64,000 nucleotides of DNA, taken from contig CM045770.1 of NCBI GenBank assembly GCA_025200525.1, positions 124,535,429 to 124,599,428 of the forward strand, in the 5' to 3' direction. Each line of letters begins with the position of its first letter. The stretch's first letter is position 1. Shown here piece after piece: positions 12,496-25,311 of the stretch. The stretch is from Camellia lanceoleosa (Eukaryota; Streptophyta; Magnoliopsida; Ericales; Theaceae). The notes beneath the pieces are model-generated. The model was not told the DNA's origin, did not search any database, and saw only the letters and a list, made by a program, of their open reading frames with translations. The translations under genes were made by a program, and so were the position numbers.

Positions 12496-13439
12496 TGACA
12501 GAACTCGGAAGTCAAGAAATGACGGGAGTGAATGTCAAAGCCTAGAGACGACCCATTTTTGACAAGGCCGAAGACTTGGACAAACAAACAAAATACAGAT
12601 GTAGTTGGTTGAACCCTCAGGCTGCCTACGTATCCCTTTGTATGGAATGAAACCAGCATAGTTCAGGGGCGGAATGCAAAATGTTATGCAGGAAGATTTT
12701 GATAATTGGACTTATACGCTACGCGAAGCTGGTTTGAAAATTGGACTTATATGCTACGCGAAGCCGGTTTGAAAATTCAGGATTTATGCAATGCACTGTA
12801 ATGTAATAACTAAAATGCAATGTAATAGCTAGGAAGTGAAGTACCTTACAGGGGCACTTGGCAATGACGTACCTCATGCTGCTGGGGATCTCTCGCTTCT
12901 TCTTGATTGAACCACAGGTACTACTTTTCTCCGTGACTATGGTCGCAGCTTTCCCTATTCTCCAACAGGGTGACAGACTAGGTTGATTCGGGATCCAGAA
13001 TTGAGGCGCATACACATGCTATCTCAATCTATGGGGCTGCCATACAGGTTTCAAGCTGAGGATATACCCCTGGGTATTTAAACCAGACTTTAGTCTCGGA
13101 AATCCCGAACCTTTGCGTTCTAGGCATGAGCCATTCGAACTCTAGTTTCCACCGTCTCAGTTGGTCTCCTAGGAACTCATCGCAAACATAGGCAGGTGGC
13201 TATACCAAACCACCGGAAGTCGTTCGGGTACGACAAACACCAAAGGAATTGCACCTTTAGAGGATTTAAGGTCTCCTAGACCGGGGAGTGCACAAGACAG
13301 TGCAAATAAAGATGCAGGATTTAAGGTCTCCTAGACCAGAGGATTTATGGTCTCTTAGACCAGACAATAAAATAGATACGATGCAATGGATGTTATAGAT
13401 GTGATGCAACAGAGAGTACATTAGATGCAAAATGGTGAC

Positions 13440-14175
13440 ATACGCCAACCACGCTGGACTCGTGAGTGGAGGAAGAACAAAGAAAATCAATCAGGAGCGC
13501 GTTACATGCAACCTAAGATAAATTCCAAACACGCTGAAATCGTATGAGGAAGAGATCAAAACAACAACCGCCCAGGTGTGCGCACAACGCAACCTGAGAT
13601 AAAATCCAAACACGCTGAAATCGTGTGAGGAATAGGACACTCAAACCACGCTAAAATCGTGAGAGGAGGTCCAAAAAAAAACCCGCCCAGCGCGTCTACA
13701 ACGCAACCTGGGATAAATTCCAAACACGCTGAAATCGTGTGAGGAAAAGAACACTCTTACCACGTTGAAATCCTGAGAAGAGGTCCGAAAATAACTGCTC
13801 AAGTGCGCGCACAACGCAACCTGAGATAAAATCCAAACACGCTGAAATCGTGTGAGGAAAGGGACACTCAAACCACACTGAAATCGTGAGAAGAGGTCCA
13901 AAACCAACCCGCCCAGCGCGTCTACAACGTAACCTGGGATAAATTCCAAACACGCTGAACTCGTGTGAGGAAAAGAACACTCTAACCATGCTGAAATCGT
14001 GAGAAGAGGTCCGAAAACAACCGCTCAAGTGCGCGCACAACGCAACTTGAGAAAGGATCCAAACACGTTGAAATCGTGTGAGGAAAGGGACACTCAAACC
14101 ACGCTGAAATCGTGAGAAGAGGTCCAAAAACAACCTATCAGGTGCGTGCTCGGCGCAACCTGAGAAAGTCCCGGA
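13440..14175. repeat. ~113-bp tandem repeat with alternating A/B units in the Ogre 3' region
   Basis: The core 'aaacacgctgaaatcgtg' recurs near 13527, 13608, 13722, 13835, 13948 and 14060, a spacing of 112-114 bp after the first pair. Units alternate between an A form (cagcgcgtctacaacg, then cctgggataaattcc) and a B form (gtgcgcgcacaacg, then cctgagataaaatcc), giving a ~226-bp higher-order dimer. Each unit also holds a second half-copy ('cacgctgaaatcgtgaga'). The long minus-strand reading frame across it is a by-product of the repeat, not a gene. Confidence 0.88.
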
Positions 14176-16009
14176 GGACAACGATCCCAAACGCTGCTCA
14201 GCGTAAAAGGATAAATGGTAGAAGATAACACAAGATGCAAATAAATGCAAGTATGGTGTGCATGACAATACAAGTAGAAGAGTGCATAACAATGTGGGTG
14301 GAAGGGTGCATAACTTTGAAGTAGGCTTGATCTTGCGCTTGAGGTAGAGGCACACTCATACTTCGGAGCATTGACAAGGATTGAAAAGGTACATCCGGAA
14401 TACAATCACAGAATCTTCTGAAGTTGAAGCACACTCAGATGCTTCCATTTTCCCTCTTTTCTTTTGCTTTGTAGTCTGGAATCCATGTAGCTTCAGATAG
14501 GTCCTGGTTTTACTGTTCTCACGTGACCTAGGTTGAACCCTGCGGTTTTTGAAAGAACAAAATCTTGTTTTGCACAAACACGAAGAACGGCACGGCACTC
14601 TGAGCACAAAACGATTTTTTTGAAAGTGAGAGGAGTTCTTAATTGGGTATTGAGCCTACAACTGACCACAGTCAAAACGACTCAACAATGAAAAACAAAA
14701 GGAAACAACCTAAACACAAACATAGACACTTGAAATGACTCAAAACAAGAATCGAAACAAACAAAAAACAAGAGACACGATACATAGACGTGTTACAAAG
14801 ATGAGAGACCTCTCAGTTCGCGAGGAGCCAGTTTCTCCAGGTATTGCTTCCCATCCTTTCTCATTTGTGATTCTCACATCACTCGACCCTCAGGCTCGGC
14901 TTTTCTCTCAAAACCCTTTCCTCACTTTTTCTCTCATCGCACATCTCTCTATTCTTTAATCTCTCATTTTTTTATCTCTCCCCTGGGTGGTTGATGGATA
15001 AACAAAAAGTTACGGGGTCTTGCCCCTAGCATTCCGCTAGATTCTTTTTCTTGTTCACAACAGTGAGTTTCTTCCACAGAGGGGCCGCGCTACAATTGGG
15101 TGTGTAGGAAATCTGCAGCTGACATCAGTCGACGATGCTCTGCTGGGGAGTTTGGACGTGATCAGATCTGTCCAGATGAGGGAGTGGAATATCTGGCCCC
15201 ATTCCAGTTCGTGCTTCGCACTTGGCTTGATGCCTCATTGCTTGGAGGATGTGAGAGCTTTCTGCCCTTTTGCTGTTAGCTTCAGTTGTGCCCTCTTCTA
15301 GCAGGTAGAGTGTCCTTCTTGGCAAGTATGTTGACAATGGGGAAAGACAGGAAGCCTGACTCAACTGTGCCCCTAGTTCAACATTTTGACCATTTTTTTT
15401 TTGTTTTAGTGTTCTCCTAAAAAATTTTTTTTTGACCAAAATGAGAGTTAGATTAACATGCTTGTTCAATTTTCTGATTTAAAATCATGCAAGTCAGGCT
15501 ATGAGCACTGAAAATTTTCCTTTTTTGGGTCCAAGAAATGGTCCAGTTTTGAAAAATGGAATACTTTTCGAGCAGATTAGTCAACCTCAGTAAAAATTCT
15601 CAAAAACTATTTCGCAAACGGCCACTGCTGAACGAGCACGGAACCTACCCTTGAGATGCACAACTTCAGATCCGAAGGAAAATTGCCCCTTTCCTGAAGG
15701 ACACTGCATGGCAACAGAAAGTTGCCCCTTGTTTGAATGGCACCGCAGCGCATTGTAGTCAGTCCTTAGAGTAACGAACACAACCAAATCCTCAGATACA
15801 GAGAAGACAAAGATGACCAGAACCATCGCATGGACATAGTCGAATTTGAAGTGTTTTACGGCTGGACTTCAGAACAAAGTTGCCTACGTATCCCAAAGAT
15901 GGGAATGAAGCCTTACGTAGTTCGGGGTTAAGGTACACTCGGGTACTAACCTCTCCTTTTGCGCTTTAACTTTTGCCAAGGCCGCCCTTCTGGGTCTTCA
16001 ACCTTGCGA

Positions 16010-16165
16010 GCTATGTTCTTCTTTTCTTTTCAATTCTTTTCATTTCTTTTTTTTATTTTTTATTTTTTTATCTCTTCCTTTCAGTTTCTTCATTTTTCTT
16101 CTCTTCTTCTTTTCTTTTTTTTGCATTTTTGTTTGTTTTGTTCTTTTTCTTCTTTTTTCTTGCTC
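16010..16165. repeat. Pyrimidine (T/C) tract, ~150 bp
   Basis: Almost only T and C on the plus strand; the minus strand is therefore a long purine tract in the sense direction of the Ogre element. The hydrophobic reading frames across it are compositional artefacts. Confidence 0.85.
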
Positions 16166-16535
16166 TAACTTTTGCCTGGGTCGCCCTTCTGGGTTTTCGG
16201 CCTAACGAGCCTCTCAAGGGTAAAAGTGTAGCTTTGTCCATGTCAAATGGTTTTGAGACCTTGAAGTCATCTGAATCTAGGAGAATGGCTGCCGTTCGCT
16301 AACGATGCAGGAGTCCATCCAATGGGAGCTGAATTTGCCCCTAGTGTTGTGGATAGGAACTCAGTTGTCCTTCAACAGTATTTTTTTCTTTCCTCCCTTC
16401 TGGGCTCTGGCATTCTTGCTGATCTTCATTGATTTGCGAAATGATCCATCTTCGGCTCTTCGAGCCCAATCGGACATTTTTCTACCTCTAGGTCGAGGGC
16501 TGCTTCGAATCTGGCCACACAGGCCTCACATTGCG

Positions 16536-19500
16536 TGTAGACACCCCATTTTTTGACCGACCTTAAGACTCAGACGTCACCGATTGAGCGCTCGGTGATG
16601 TTGCATATTGTGCTCGTTCAGAAGTCTCAGAGTCGGGGCCATGCGCCCTGCCTCCGGACTTCCGAACCCTCTTCTGTGCCTTGCCTCGGTTTGCGAACCA
16701 GACTTCGGTTTTCTCTGTTTTCTTTCTCGAGGGGAGGGAGAGGTCCCATAGACCATCTCTCAGTGGCCGTGGGCTACATTTCGTGACCGTAGGCCATTTT
16801 GCCCATTTCGGAGCCCGGTTCCCGGTTTTCGGAGCCGTCAGGCCATGTGCCTCGGTTCGGGACCACCCAACCATCTCCGATTCCTCCGGTTTTTGGCATG
16901 CATCTCATTTGCTCCCTTTCGAGGGACACTGGGGTCTTAGATACCCACCTCGTGGCCAAACACCACTTTCGGTTCTTAACGGCCGGTTTTCGGGACCCTG
17001 AACTGCGTGTTTTGGCCCCCGAGCATTCGTTTTGCATCGGTTTTTGTTCATTTTTGGCAGGTACCTTTGTTTTATCACCAGGAAGATCACTGGAGGGTGG
17101 GAGGCCAGCAGCAACCAGTTATGCTCCTCCGGCGCTCCCCGGCGCCTGTTTTTCTCACTTCCGGGCTAATGTTGAACACCCTAAGGCCATTTTCTTCCAG
17201 CCAAAACCACATATTTGTGTTGTACACACATGGGAGGACCCTAAAAACACATGGCCGGCCATTAATTCTTTTTTTCATTTTGAAACCCCTCTTTAAAGTG
17301 GGTTGTTCTCTCTCTTGGTTCACAGTTGCTAATTTTCAACCACAGGGTTGTGTTGAGGACACTTGGGAGGACCCTAATCTAGCATTGCCGGCCATTAATT
17401 CAACATGCCAATTTTACCCTTTGGCCGGCTGGCCATAGGGGGTGGCCGGCCGGCCACCTGCAGCCCAGACAGTTGGCCGGCCCTGATCCCCATGTTGTGT
17501 ACTTTACAGCTGTGTGACTTTTTTCCCAAAAAAATCTGATTTCGGGGACTTGGGTAGGAGAAGGGAACTTAATCCCTAAGCTCTACACATTTTTCCCTCA
17601 CTTGCTCCTCCTTCCTTGCACCCATACAGCAGATTTGGCTCTTCTTCAAGGCTTAGAGGACTTGTATTGAGGATAGATACACATATCTATCTATTTTCCT
17701 CTCAAAATCTCAAGTTTTGGTACCATTTCTTCATCATCATCAAGCACCACCATCACCACTCCATTTCCAGCAGCAAGGAGAGGTTTTTCAGAGGCTTAGA
17801 AGCAACATTCCTTGGCCAAGAGGCAGCAAAAGTGTGGTCTTCAAGGGTAAGTCTCCATTTCCCTCTTTTGTAGCATTTTCTTGCTTCATTTCTTAAGCCT
17901 ACTTGCTCACTGTTTTGGGCTCCGACCAAAACTGAAAAGGTCATTATTTTGAGCTATTCTTCATGTTTGTTTAAGGGCTCAACCCTGTTTGAGCCCTCCA
18001 TTTGGTACTTGCTTCAATACCATCTTATATGTCAATATTTTGCATGCTTTTTATAGCCTATGAGTGATCTGTTTTCGAGCATGATGTAAACTGTGAGTGG
18101 GCCTATTTTGAGCCCCTCTTCAACATTTAAGAAGGGCTCAACCCTGTTTGGCCTCTCTATCATGCACTTGCTTCATAATCTCTCATATTTACCGTAAATT
18201 TGCATGATTTGTTTGACCTACATGTAGTCTGTTCTGAAGCATGTCATGAACTGTGAGTAAGCTTATTTTGTGTCCCTCTACAACATTTTATAAGGGATCA
18301 ATCTTGTTTGGGGTCTCCATGTTATACTTGTCATTATATCCCTCTTTGACTCCCATTTTTGCATGCTTTTTTAAGCTTATCTAGCTTCTGTTTTCGGTCA
18401 TCATCGGTGCTGGAAAAAGTCATATATTGATCTTATTGACATATTTCATTAAGGGTATTTTCTGGGTTGATGAATGTTTGGGGTACCTCATGTTATAGCC
18501 TTATGTATCCTAGTTCTTGCATGACATTTTTAGCATGTTTTCATACTGAGTTGGGGGATGTCATCTACTGTAAATGTTCATATTTTTAGTCCCTATTCAG
18601 TGTTGTAGAAGGGTATTTTGCTGTTTGGGCATTGCATGTATCACTTGCTTCATAGCCTCCCTTGTGGAGCCATTTTTGCATGCCATTGTTGTCCTATCTG
18701 TGCTTACTATTTCGCCATGTTTTGTACTGTAAAAAATGCTATTTTGGGGCTGCCTTGCTACTGTTTTGCATGTCATGTACCGATTGTGCATGTTTAGCAT
18801 GGCTGTAAGCCATTTCGGGTGCCTAAATTCATGTTTCGGGGCCATTTCATGCATCGGGTGTACTTTCGCCTCATTTCGGGACTGTTTTCCCCCATATTTC
18901 AGTGCTGAAATTCCATTGGCATGTTTGCATATCATTCTCTATGTCATTTTATACCTTGATGTCATTGCCTCGGTTTGCGTGCCCGTGTGCACGCATTTCG
19001 AGGCACTTCATTTTCATCCATCGGCCTCTTATGTGAGTGTGGCTGAGGCTCACTCATATTAGTGTAAGTCCATTATGCGTTCTGTATGTCATTTTAGTTC
19101 CATTGCATTCCGTATGCCATTGCCTCGGTTTGCGTGCCCACGTGCACGCATTTCGAGGCACTTCATTTTCATCTCCCGGTCTCCTGTGTGAGTGTGGCTA
19201 AGGCTCGCTCATGTCGGTGTAAGCCCATATTGCATCGCGCGTCTCATTTTAGTCCTGTTGCATTCCGTATGCCATTTCCTCGGTTTGCGTGCCCGTGGGC
19301 ACGCATTTCGAGACATCTCATTTTAGTCTCATTGTATATCATATTTCAGGCCGTTTCATGCCTTTATGCCATTGCCTCGATTGCGTGCCCGTGTGCACGC
19401 ATTTCGAGGCATCTCACTTTTATCTGACGGCCTCTTATGTGAGTGTGGCTGAGGCTCTCTCATGTTAGTGTAAGTCCAATTTGCATTGCGTATGTCATTT

Positions 19501-21282
19501 CATGCCTTAGGATCATCGCCTCGGTTTGCGTGTCCGCGTGCACGCATTTCGAGGCATCTCATTTTTATAGCATTGTGCATGCTAGGATTGTATTTTAGTT
19601 GCATTCATGCATGTCATGCATATTGCATTGTGTTTGGGATAGGAGTTAGCCCGGGCACGGAAGCGAACGCGTTCGTACTCGAGTGTGAACGGGTCTCAAT
19701 TCCCAAGTCACCGACACTCCGGATTACCCATGATGGAGTTAGGTTTTGTTGTAGCATTCATACGTATTCATCCTATATTAAGTTGTGCAAATCGACCCCT
19801 CGGCCATCATGCATCGATATGCGTGATTGGTGGCACGAGGATCGAGGCATGCATATATTTGTGAAATACATTGCTATGCCCCTTTCCTGCTCTCTGTTGC
19901 AGCAAAATGAAGAATCAGCAACTTTTCGGAGTCTGGCACGCATTTCGAGAAACATTGCAAACAGAGGCTAATTGGGGCATCCCAGTGGATTTCCGTGCAA
20001 AGCAGCTCAACATGCATCATTTCATTATCTGGAGCGGAGTCAAGGCAGCCCCCTGGCTTGCATGCCAGTTTACAATTTTTCTTCTTTAATTTGTTAATTA
20101 GAAATTTGTATATTATTTTGGACTGTATTATTATTTATTCGGACCCTCTGCGCGAGGGCATAATTGTAATAAGTGTGGGTGAGTGTGATGTATGTCTTCC
20201 AACCCCACGTCTTTCTTCCCTTTTATTTACCTGCTTACGATGGTTAGATATAGGGCATATTTCAATTAGCATCTGATGTATGACATGTTTGCATCATTCA
20301 TACATTTTGCACGCACTTTCGGCAAGCATCATACAAACTGCATTTGTATTTCAATTCCAAATTGAATACGTGATAGTTGTAGCATCTCACATGCCATGTT
20401 TAGAATAGCCGAGCCTGCTATAAGTTGCATCTTTGCATGTGTTGCATTAGGCATTTCAGTATATTTAGGATCATGCATGATTTCTAACAAGCTTCTGTTT
20501 TGGCTTGGAGTACTCGGTGAGTTTTATGCTTTAGCATCCTTGCATGCGTGTGAGTGTTGCCATGATAGCATGCTTACCATGAGGCTATGTGCTTATGTCA
20601 TATAATTGCCTTGAATGCCTGTGGGTGGAGGTTGAGTTATCTGAATTGGGACAATTCATCAAATGTTTGTTTTAAGCCCACTAGATAGTGGCAAAATCAT
20701 GTTTTCTAAGCCCACCCGAGGGTGGCAAATCCACGTCTTAGCCTACCTGCGGGTAGCACCATCAAACCATTTTCAAACAAACAAACATGAAGTGTCTTGT
20801 TCCAATTCAGGCGATTCAGTCTATACTTGTATGCTGTGCGCATTACATAGTAACCTAGGCTAATAATCGGAATAAGAACATACAATGTTTTCAAAAACAG
20901 ATATCATGGTTAGTAGAGGCCGGTCTTTGACCGGGCGAGCGGGGGTGCTCACGAAGTGACCTTCCCCAATCGTACCCAAGTTCCCGAGCCGAGGCAACTT
21001 TGGTGATGACGGACATGTGGCCTTTGGCACCGAGTCAGGGTTTCCTAAATTTCCCATTTTAAAATATTTAGGTGGCGACTCTGTATCTGGCGAAGCAGTC
21101 CATGTTTGGCACTTCTTTCAAAAAAATCTGTTTTCCAAAACGATTTGCTAGATTTGGACTCTTTGGTTCAAGATTGAGAACCGTTACATTCGAGTCCTTC
21201 GAACTGTAGTGACCCAATATCGAACCAGAACCGGGGGGACTCGCAACCCCCTTTCCCCGGGATGCGTTCGGGGACATCTACA
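16536..21282 (+). mobile_element. Solo LTR of an Ogre/Tat-type element nested in the larger Ogre (4747 bp)
   Basis: It starts TGTAGACACCCC at 16536 and ends ACATCTACA at 21282. A perfect 5-bp duplication TTGCG flanks it (16531-16535 and 21283-21287). It is in the opposite orientation to the host element. Its 3' part (about 18780-21130) resembles the reverse complement of the host LTR, so the two are related subfamilies. No internal region or second LTR is present, the signature of LTR-LTR recombination. It splits the host's internal region between the pre-RT remnant and the repeat-rich 3' part. Confidence 0.92.
18960..19570. repeat. Five-copy repeat with GTGCACGC core inside the solo LTR
   Basis: The segment 'cctcggtttgcgtgcccg' followed by 'tgcacgcatttcgagg' recurs near 18968, 19122, 19278, 19372 and 19518. 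Spacing is 154, 156, 94 and 146 bp. Each unit includes 'gtgagtgtggctgaggct' or a close variant, except the shorter one. The large Ogre LTR has a single counterpart. Confidence 0.85.
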
Positions 21283-21339
21283 TTGCGGTTGACCGTTGAA
21301 CATTCTGAGTTAAGGCTCAAGGTCGGAAAGCAAAGGGGA

Positions 21340-21485
21340 GGTCGAGTCTCAAGGCTGAAAGCGATCCTAAGCTGCACAATCTCAAGAGCGATTCCACATA
21401 GGTCTTCGTAGGATTGCGCAAAATATTTTTTGAAGTCTTTTAAGAAAGCGACTAATCGCTCGCGCGGAAGACAATGTAGAACCAA
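21340..21485 (-). pseudogene. Pre-RT pol remnant of the Ogre element
   Basis: The minus strand reads ERLVAFLKDFKKYFAQSYEDL, followed closely by RPPLCF. This matches the conserved segment just upstream of RT in Tat/Ogre pol (a LxxFLxxYxDVFAWSYxDM-type pattern). No RT motifs (such as F/YVDD) follow, either before or after the nested solo LTR. I take it as the last trace of a deleted pol. Confidence 0.55.
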
Positions 21486-22099
21486 TCTGGATCAAGCCAG
21501 GATCCTTCTCAGTACTCACATTAACAAACATGATTTCATTCATTAAGGGCTTAGCATGTCTCTCTTCCTCTCAATTGATCAAATTTTGCAAAACCCGAGG
21601 AATTCTTCCCTCTTTGTTTTCACCGCAGTGTTCAAAAAGTTTTGAAAAACTTAGGTCAATGCAATAATTTCAGGGCACAAGAGAGCAGGTGGAATGCACT
21701 ATCGTTTCATTTAAAGCCCGGCACAACTAGCACACGACAGAAGCAAACACAAGAGTGCGAAAATTACTGTTGTTTCATTCAGATCTGTTGGCACAACTGG
21801 CTCCTCGGCAGAAACAGACTCACAAGAAAACGAAAAGACGAACACAAAACAAGCAAGTGATGTCCGAGGTAACACCCCCAAAATCACCAGACTCCAACAA
21901 AATAGGATTGACTCGGTACAACAGTACAGACCTAACTGACTCAGTAAGAAAAGACTGACTCTATACAAAACAACAAGATTGACTCAATACCCAAGTCAGA
22001 AAGCACAAAAATTGGTGTTTGCATATTGCTCAGAGCAGTGCGTGCCATTCCCACGTCTGGAGTTAATTGAGTGCCGCCCGCAGGTGGTTCATCCCCCGA

Positions 22100-24478
22100 T
22101 CACATGGTCACATTATCCCCCAAGTTCACCGATCCAGTGCCGATAGACTTTGCCGAGCTTGGCGCAGCAATGACCCTGTTGTCAATCAAATCTTGCACTT
22201 CGTGGCGAAGACGAAAGCAATTGTCGGTGCCATGACCGTTTTGTTGATGGAAGGCACAGTACTGGGCAGCATCATGCGTAGCCGGAAGAGGATTCGGGAG
22301 AGGCCGAGGCTCAAGGGGTTTGAGATGGTCTTGTCCAACAAGGATTTGGAGAGCTTTGGACAAAGGCATATAGAGGGCATGGAAGACCCTCTGACCTCGG
22401 GGTTGGTACTTCAAAGTTTCTGGATTTTTGTTGGACGCACCAGCAAAGGGATTGGCAGGTGCTGGCCTGGTTTGCCGATCTCTTCCGAGTGTAGGATTAG
22501 AGCTCAAAAGATCGTTTCTGGTACGATGACCTTTCTCCTGGTTTTCCCCTTGCTTCGAACTACTCTTATTCTGAGTGACAAAAGTATCCTCCACAATCTT
22601 TGTAACAACTGCGAGCACTTGCTATTTGTTTAGCCCTTCCGCTTTTAAAGCCTTCACAGCCCACAGAAGGTGTTCATGGGGATCAATGCCTACCCCTACC
22701 TTGTTCTTACCACTGGCCTCCACTTTGCCAAGGGATTGGCCTTCTTCCAATACAACCTGTCCCAAGATTGGGGAGCCTTTTGTCGTGAAACTCCTAGCAT
22801 GTGATGTGGCCGATGATGGAGCCAATGTCCCGGAGGCCAGATCTGCCACAGTTCTCTGAAGATCTTCGATCATTCTCTTCAGTTTAGAAGTAGTGGGCTC
22901 ACGGGTTTGAGATGATTGGGGTCCAGGTGCATTCATCATGCATAAGTCCATGCTTTCTGGAATGAACACCTCAGGCTTGGGTAGATGGGCCGGGGTGATG
23001 TATATGCTGGGGTCATAAGTGGACGGCAATATATGGATGAGGTTGAGACGTAGAGGAGATGGGTCAGTACTAACCTGAAGTCCTTTTGGTAGAGCTAGGG
23101 TCTCTTCGTCAATAAGATCCTGAATCTTATGACGGAGGCGGATGCAACGGTTCGTATCATGACCGTGCTGTTGATGGTAGGCATAGTATTTAGTTGGGTC
23201 ATATCTTGGTGGAAGAGGGTTTGGAAGGGGTTGGGGTTCTAGAAGTTCTAGGTGCCCTTCTTCTCCCAGCTTTTTCAAAGCTTGAGAGAGACTCATGTAA
23301 AGAGGATGGAATTTTCGGGCTCGGGGCCGAGTTGAAGTGACTAGTTCTTGGCCATTGAGGGAAGTGGTGATAGTGTCTACTTCTGAGCATTTCGCAGCTG
23401 TGCTACCATCAGTAGTAGCATTGGAACTGCGAGCAACATTCTTCTTCAAAGGCTCATTACCTTCTGCAAAGATCCCTTGTCTGATGGCATCCTCGATTTG
23501 AACCCCCATTTCATGAAGGGCTGGAAAGGTAAACATAGGTAGAACGACCATCTTTTGTAGCAACTTACCATGCAGATTCCGTACAATCATCCTGATCTGA
23601 TCTTTGTCGGAAGGTTTTGTAGTCATCATTGAGGCCTTTGCTCTCCATCTCGACACGAACTCTGAGAAACCCTCCTTTGGCTCTTGGCGGATGACTTCAA
23701 GATCACGAGTTGTGACCTCAATCTGTGTGTTGTAGGAGTATTGAGCAATAAAGGTCTCAGCCAGCTCTTCCCAGTTCTATTTCACAGAGTTCTCCAATTT
23801 TGCATACTAGATTGCGGCTATCCCAGATAGGGTTCGGCCGAATAGTGACAATTTCTGGGCTGTGGTCAAACCCATTGGCCTCAAGATATCAAAAAATAGT
23901 TGGAGGTGCACCATTGGGTCTTCAAAGCCATTGAATCGATCGATATGTGGCATCTTGAACCGATCCGGTAATGTCACCATTGAGTCAGTATAACCATCCT
24001 CTATATCAGGAATAGAGTGGACCCCCTGAGACTTTTTGAACAATTTCTCAAGCTTGCTCACTTTCAATGCTGTGGGGTCCATCTCGAACTCAAAGGGGGA
24101 GTCTGGTAGGTTGGTGGATGTTTTAGATAGCTGGGGTAGAACCGGGGGTGGAGCTGGCCCGACTGGAATGTCCGCATCATCCTGGACGTGGGTTGCCTCC
24201 CCGAGTATGGGAACTCTTGGTGGGGGAGGAGCCTGGTATGAAGTAGATACTCCAGTTTGCTGCTCTAACCTGACAATTGTCTCTGCCTGTTGAGCTATGA
24301 CCACGACCTGTTGCTTGGCGAATTCCGCTTGATGGATAGCGTCTTGCTGCATGGCTTTCATACTATCCTGGAGCTGGCGCACCATCTCTTCTAAGCTTGA
24401 CATACTGTCCTGATCTGATTGAACCACCAGTATATCTGTCTCTGCAGTAGACTCGGAAATCTCAACTTGGCTGTTCAA
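22100..24478 (-). pseudogene. gag: Ogre/Tat gag with duplicated C-terminal module and three in-frame stops
   Basis: The Gag frame runs from at least 24478 to 22100. The N-terminal part has a coiled-coil-like stretch (SSLEEMVRQLQDSMKAM), a Pro-rich linker, then the capsid-type region with KMPHIDRFNGFEDPMVHL. The C-terminal module, with PLPNPLP and a C-x2-H-x5-H-x4-C knuckle (YYAYHQQHGHDTNRC form), occurs twice: once in 23656-22622 and again in 22618-22100 (CAFHQQNGHGTDNC). In the first copy the leading Cys reads Tyr. Both copies are followed by RLRHxxQDLID. The same frame is broken by TAG near 23804, near 23777 and near 22620, each explicable by a single C-to-T or G-to-A change. A Gag bearing this zinc-knuckle type is typical of Tat/Ogre. 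Confidence 0.85.
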
Positions 24479-25288
24479 AGACCACTGAGCTGGTAGCTGC
24501 TATACTGGTGGTCTGTGCCTGACCGACCTTTTCACCCTGCCTCTGGTACAGGAACATTGATTGCCTTTGAACTGAATCTCTGACCCGACAAAGTCTATCA
24601 ACACAAGTTCGGTGTACCCAGGGGATATTGGAGCCTTCTGAAGCTATGGTTCCAAGACTACCTAGCAAAAGAGAAAACAGACAGCATCTCAGCCTGATTT
24701 CACCTGAACAGATATGAGCATAGTTGAATGAGTGTGCTCTCTACTGAATTCTACCCAAAATTTTGCTGGTAAACTGATACCCTCAGGTAAAACTGATTCT
24801 TCCAAATACTGATGCCCACAGGCCTGCTACCCAGACTTGCAAACTCACACATACAACCTGTAGAGACACACTCTGACAGCACGTATCAAGCAAGTAAGAA
24901 CCAAAACACCCCTATGGAGGGGTAGGGTTTCCTTGTCCTATTTTGTCAGGAGCTAGGGTTTCACTACGCACACAGCGGTTTCAAACAACCTACAATCGGG
25001 TAAGCAACCTGTTCTAGCTTGGAATGGTCACTACGGATTCCGAATATGCACTAGGTCGAATGGTCAAAAAGGGTGCCCTGGTAAAATCGAGGTTTGTGTT
25101 CCCGTCGTGGCAGAGCCCGCAACCGGTTAGCCTTATGGCACGCTTCTCAGAGCGAGCCTCTGGCAAACCGTTCAGGAATAGCATACGGCAAACACAGTGT
25201 CCTAGGCGCACCAATGCACATACAATGCAAAGAAACACATAAGTGTGAACAAAACAAGATATCATGAGTTCGAGTCAAGTTCTCTAAA
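24479..25288 (-). other. Ogre 5' untranslated/leader region
   Basis: It lies between the PBS and the recognisable gag. Short reading frames exist (for example 24668-24462) in a different frame, with no motif I know. The true gag start could lie in here if a frameshift separates it. Confidence 0.5.
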
Positions 25289-25306
25289 TCCCCAACAGAG
25301 TCGCCA
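25289..25306 (-). other. Primer binding site of the Ogre element
   Basis: On the minus strand TGGCGACTCTGTTGGGGA begins five bases after the 5' LTR end. It has the expected TGG start complementary to a tRNA CCA end. From the Ogre family the primer is probably tRNA-Arg; I could not check it against a tRNA set. Confidence 0.7.
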
Positions 25307-25311
25307 GAAAC

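Larger units (their letters stand above)
12496..16535 (-). other. Ogre internal region 3' of gag, no intact pol
   Basis: Apart from the ~113-bp tandem repeat I see no domain of RT, RNase H or integrase in the minus strand. Two related blocks around 'tgcctacgtatcc' (12620-12665 and 15880-15925) suggest an internal duplication. A pyrimidine-rich stretch lies at 16010-16165. One short minus-strand stretch near 16440-16530 reads as open coding sequence but is not recognised. Confidence 0.6.

Noticed and set aside
13641..14355. Reading frame of 219 codons on the minus strand
   Set aside because: It is a by-product of the ~113-bp tandem repeat; the period is not a multiple of three and the peptide shows only repeat structure.
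15959..16302. Hydrophobic Phe/Ser-rich peptide resembling a membrane protein
   Set aside because: Encoded by the pyrimidine tract; composition alone explains it.
16799..17438. Overlapping plus-strand reading frames of 143-165 codons
   Set aside because: They lie inside the solo LTR 16536-21282, have no recognisable motif and overlap each other in several frames.
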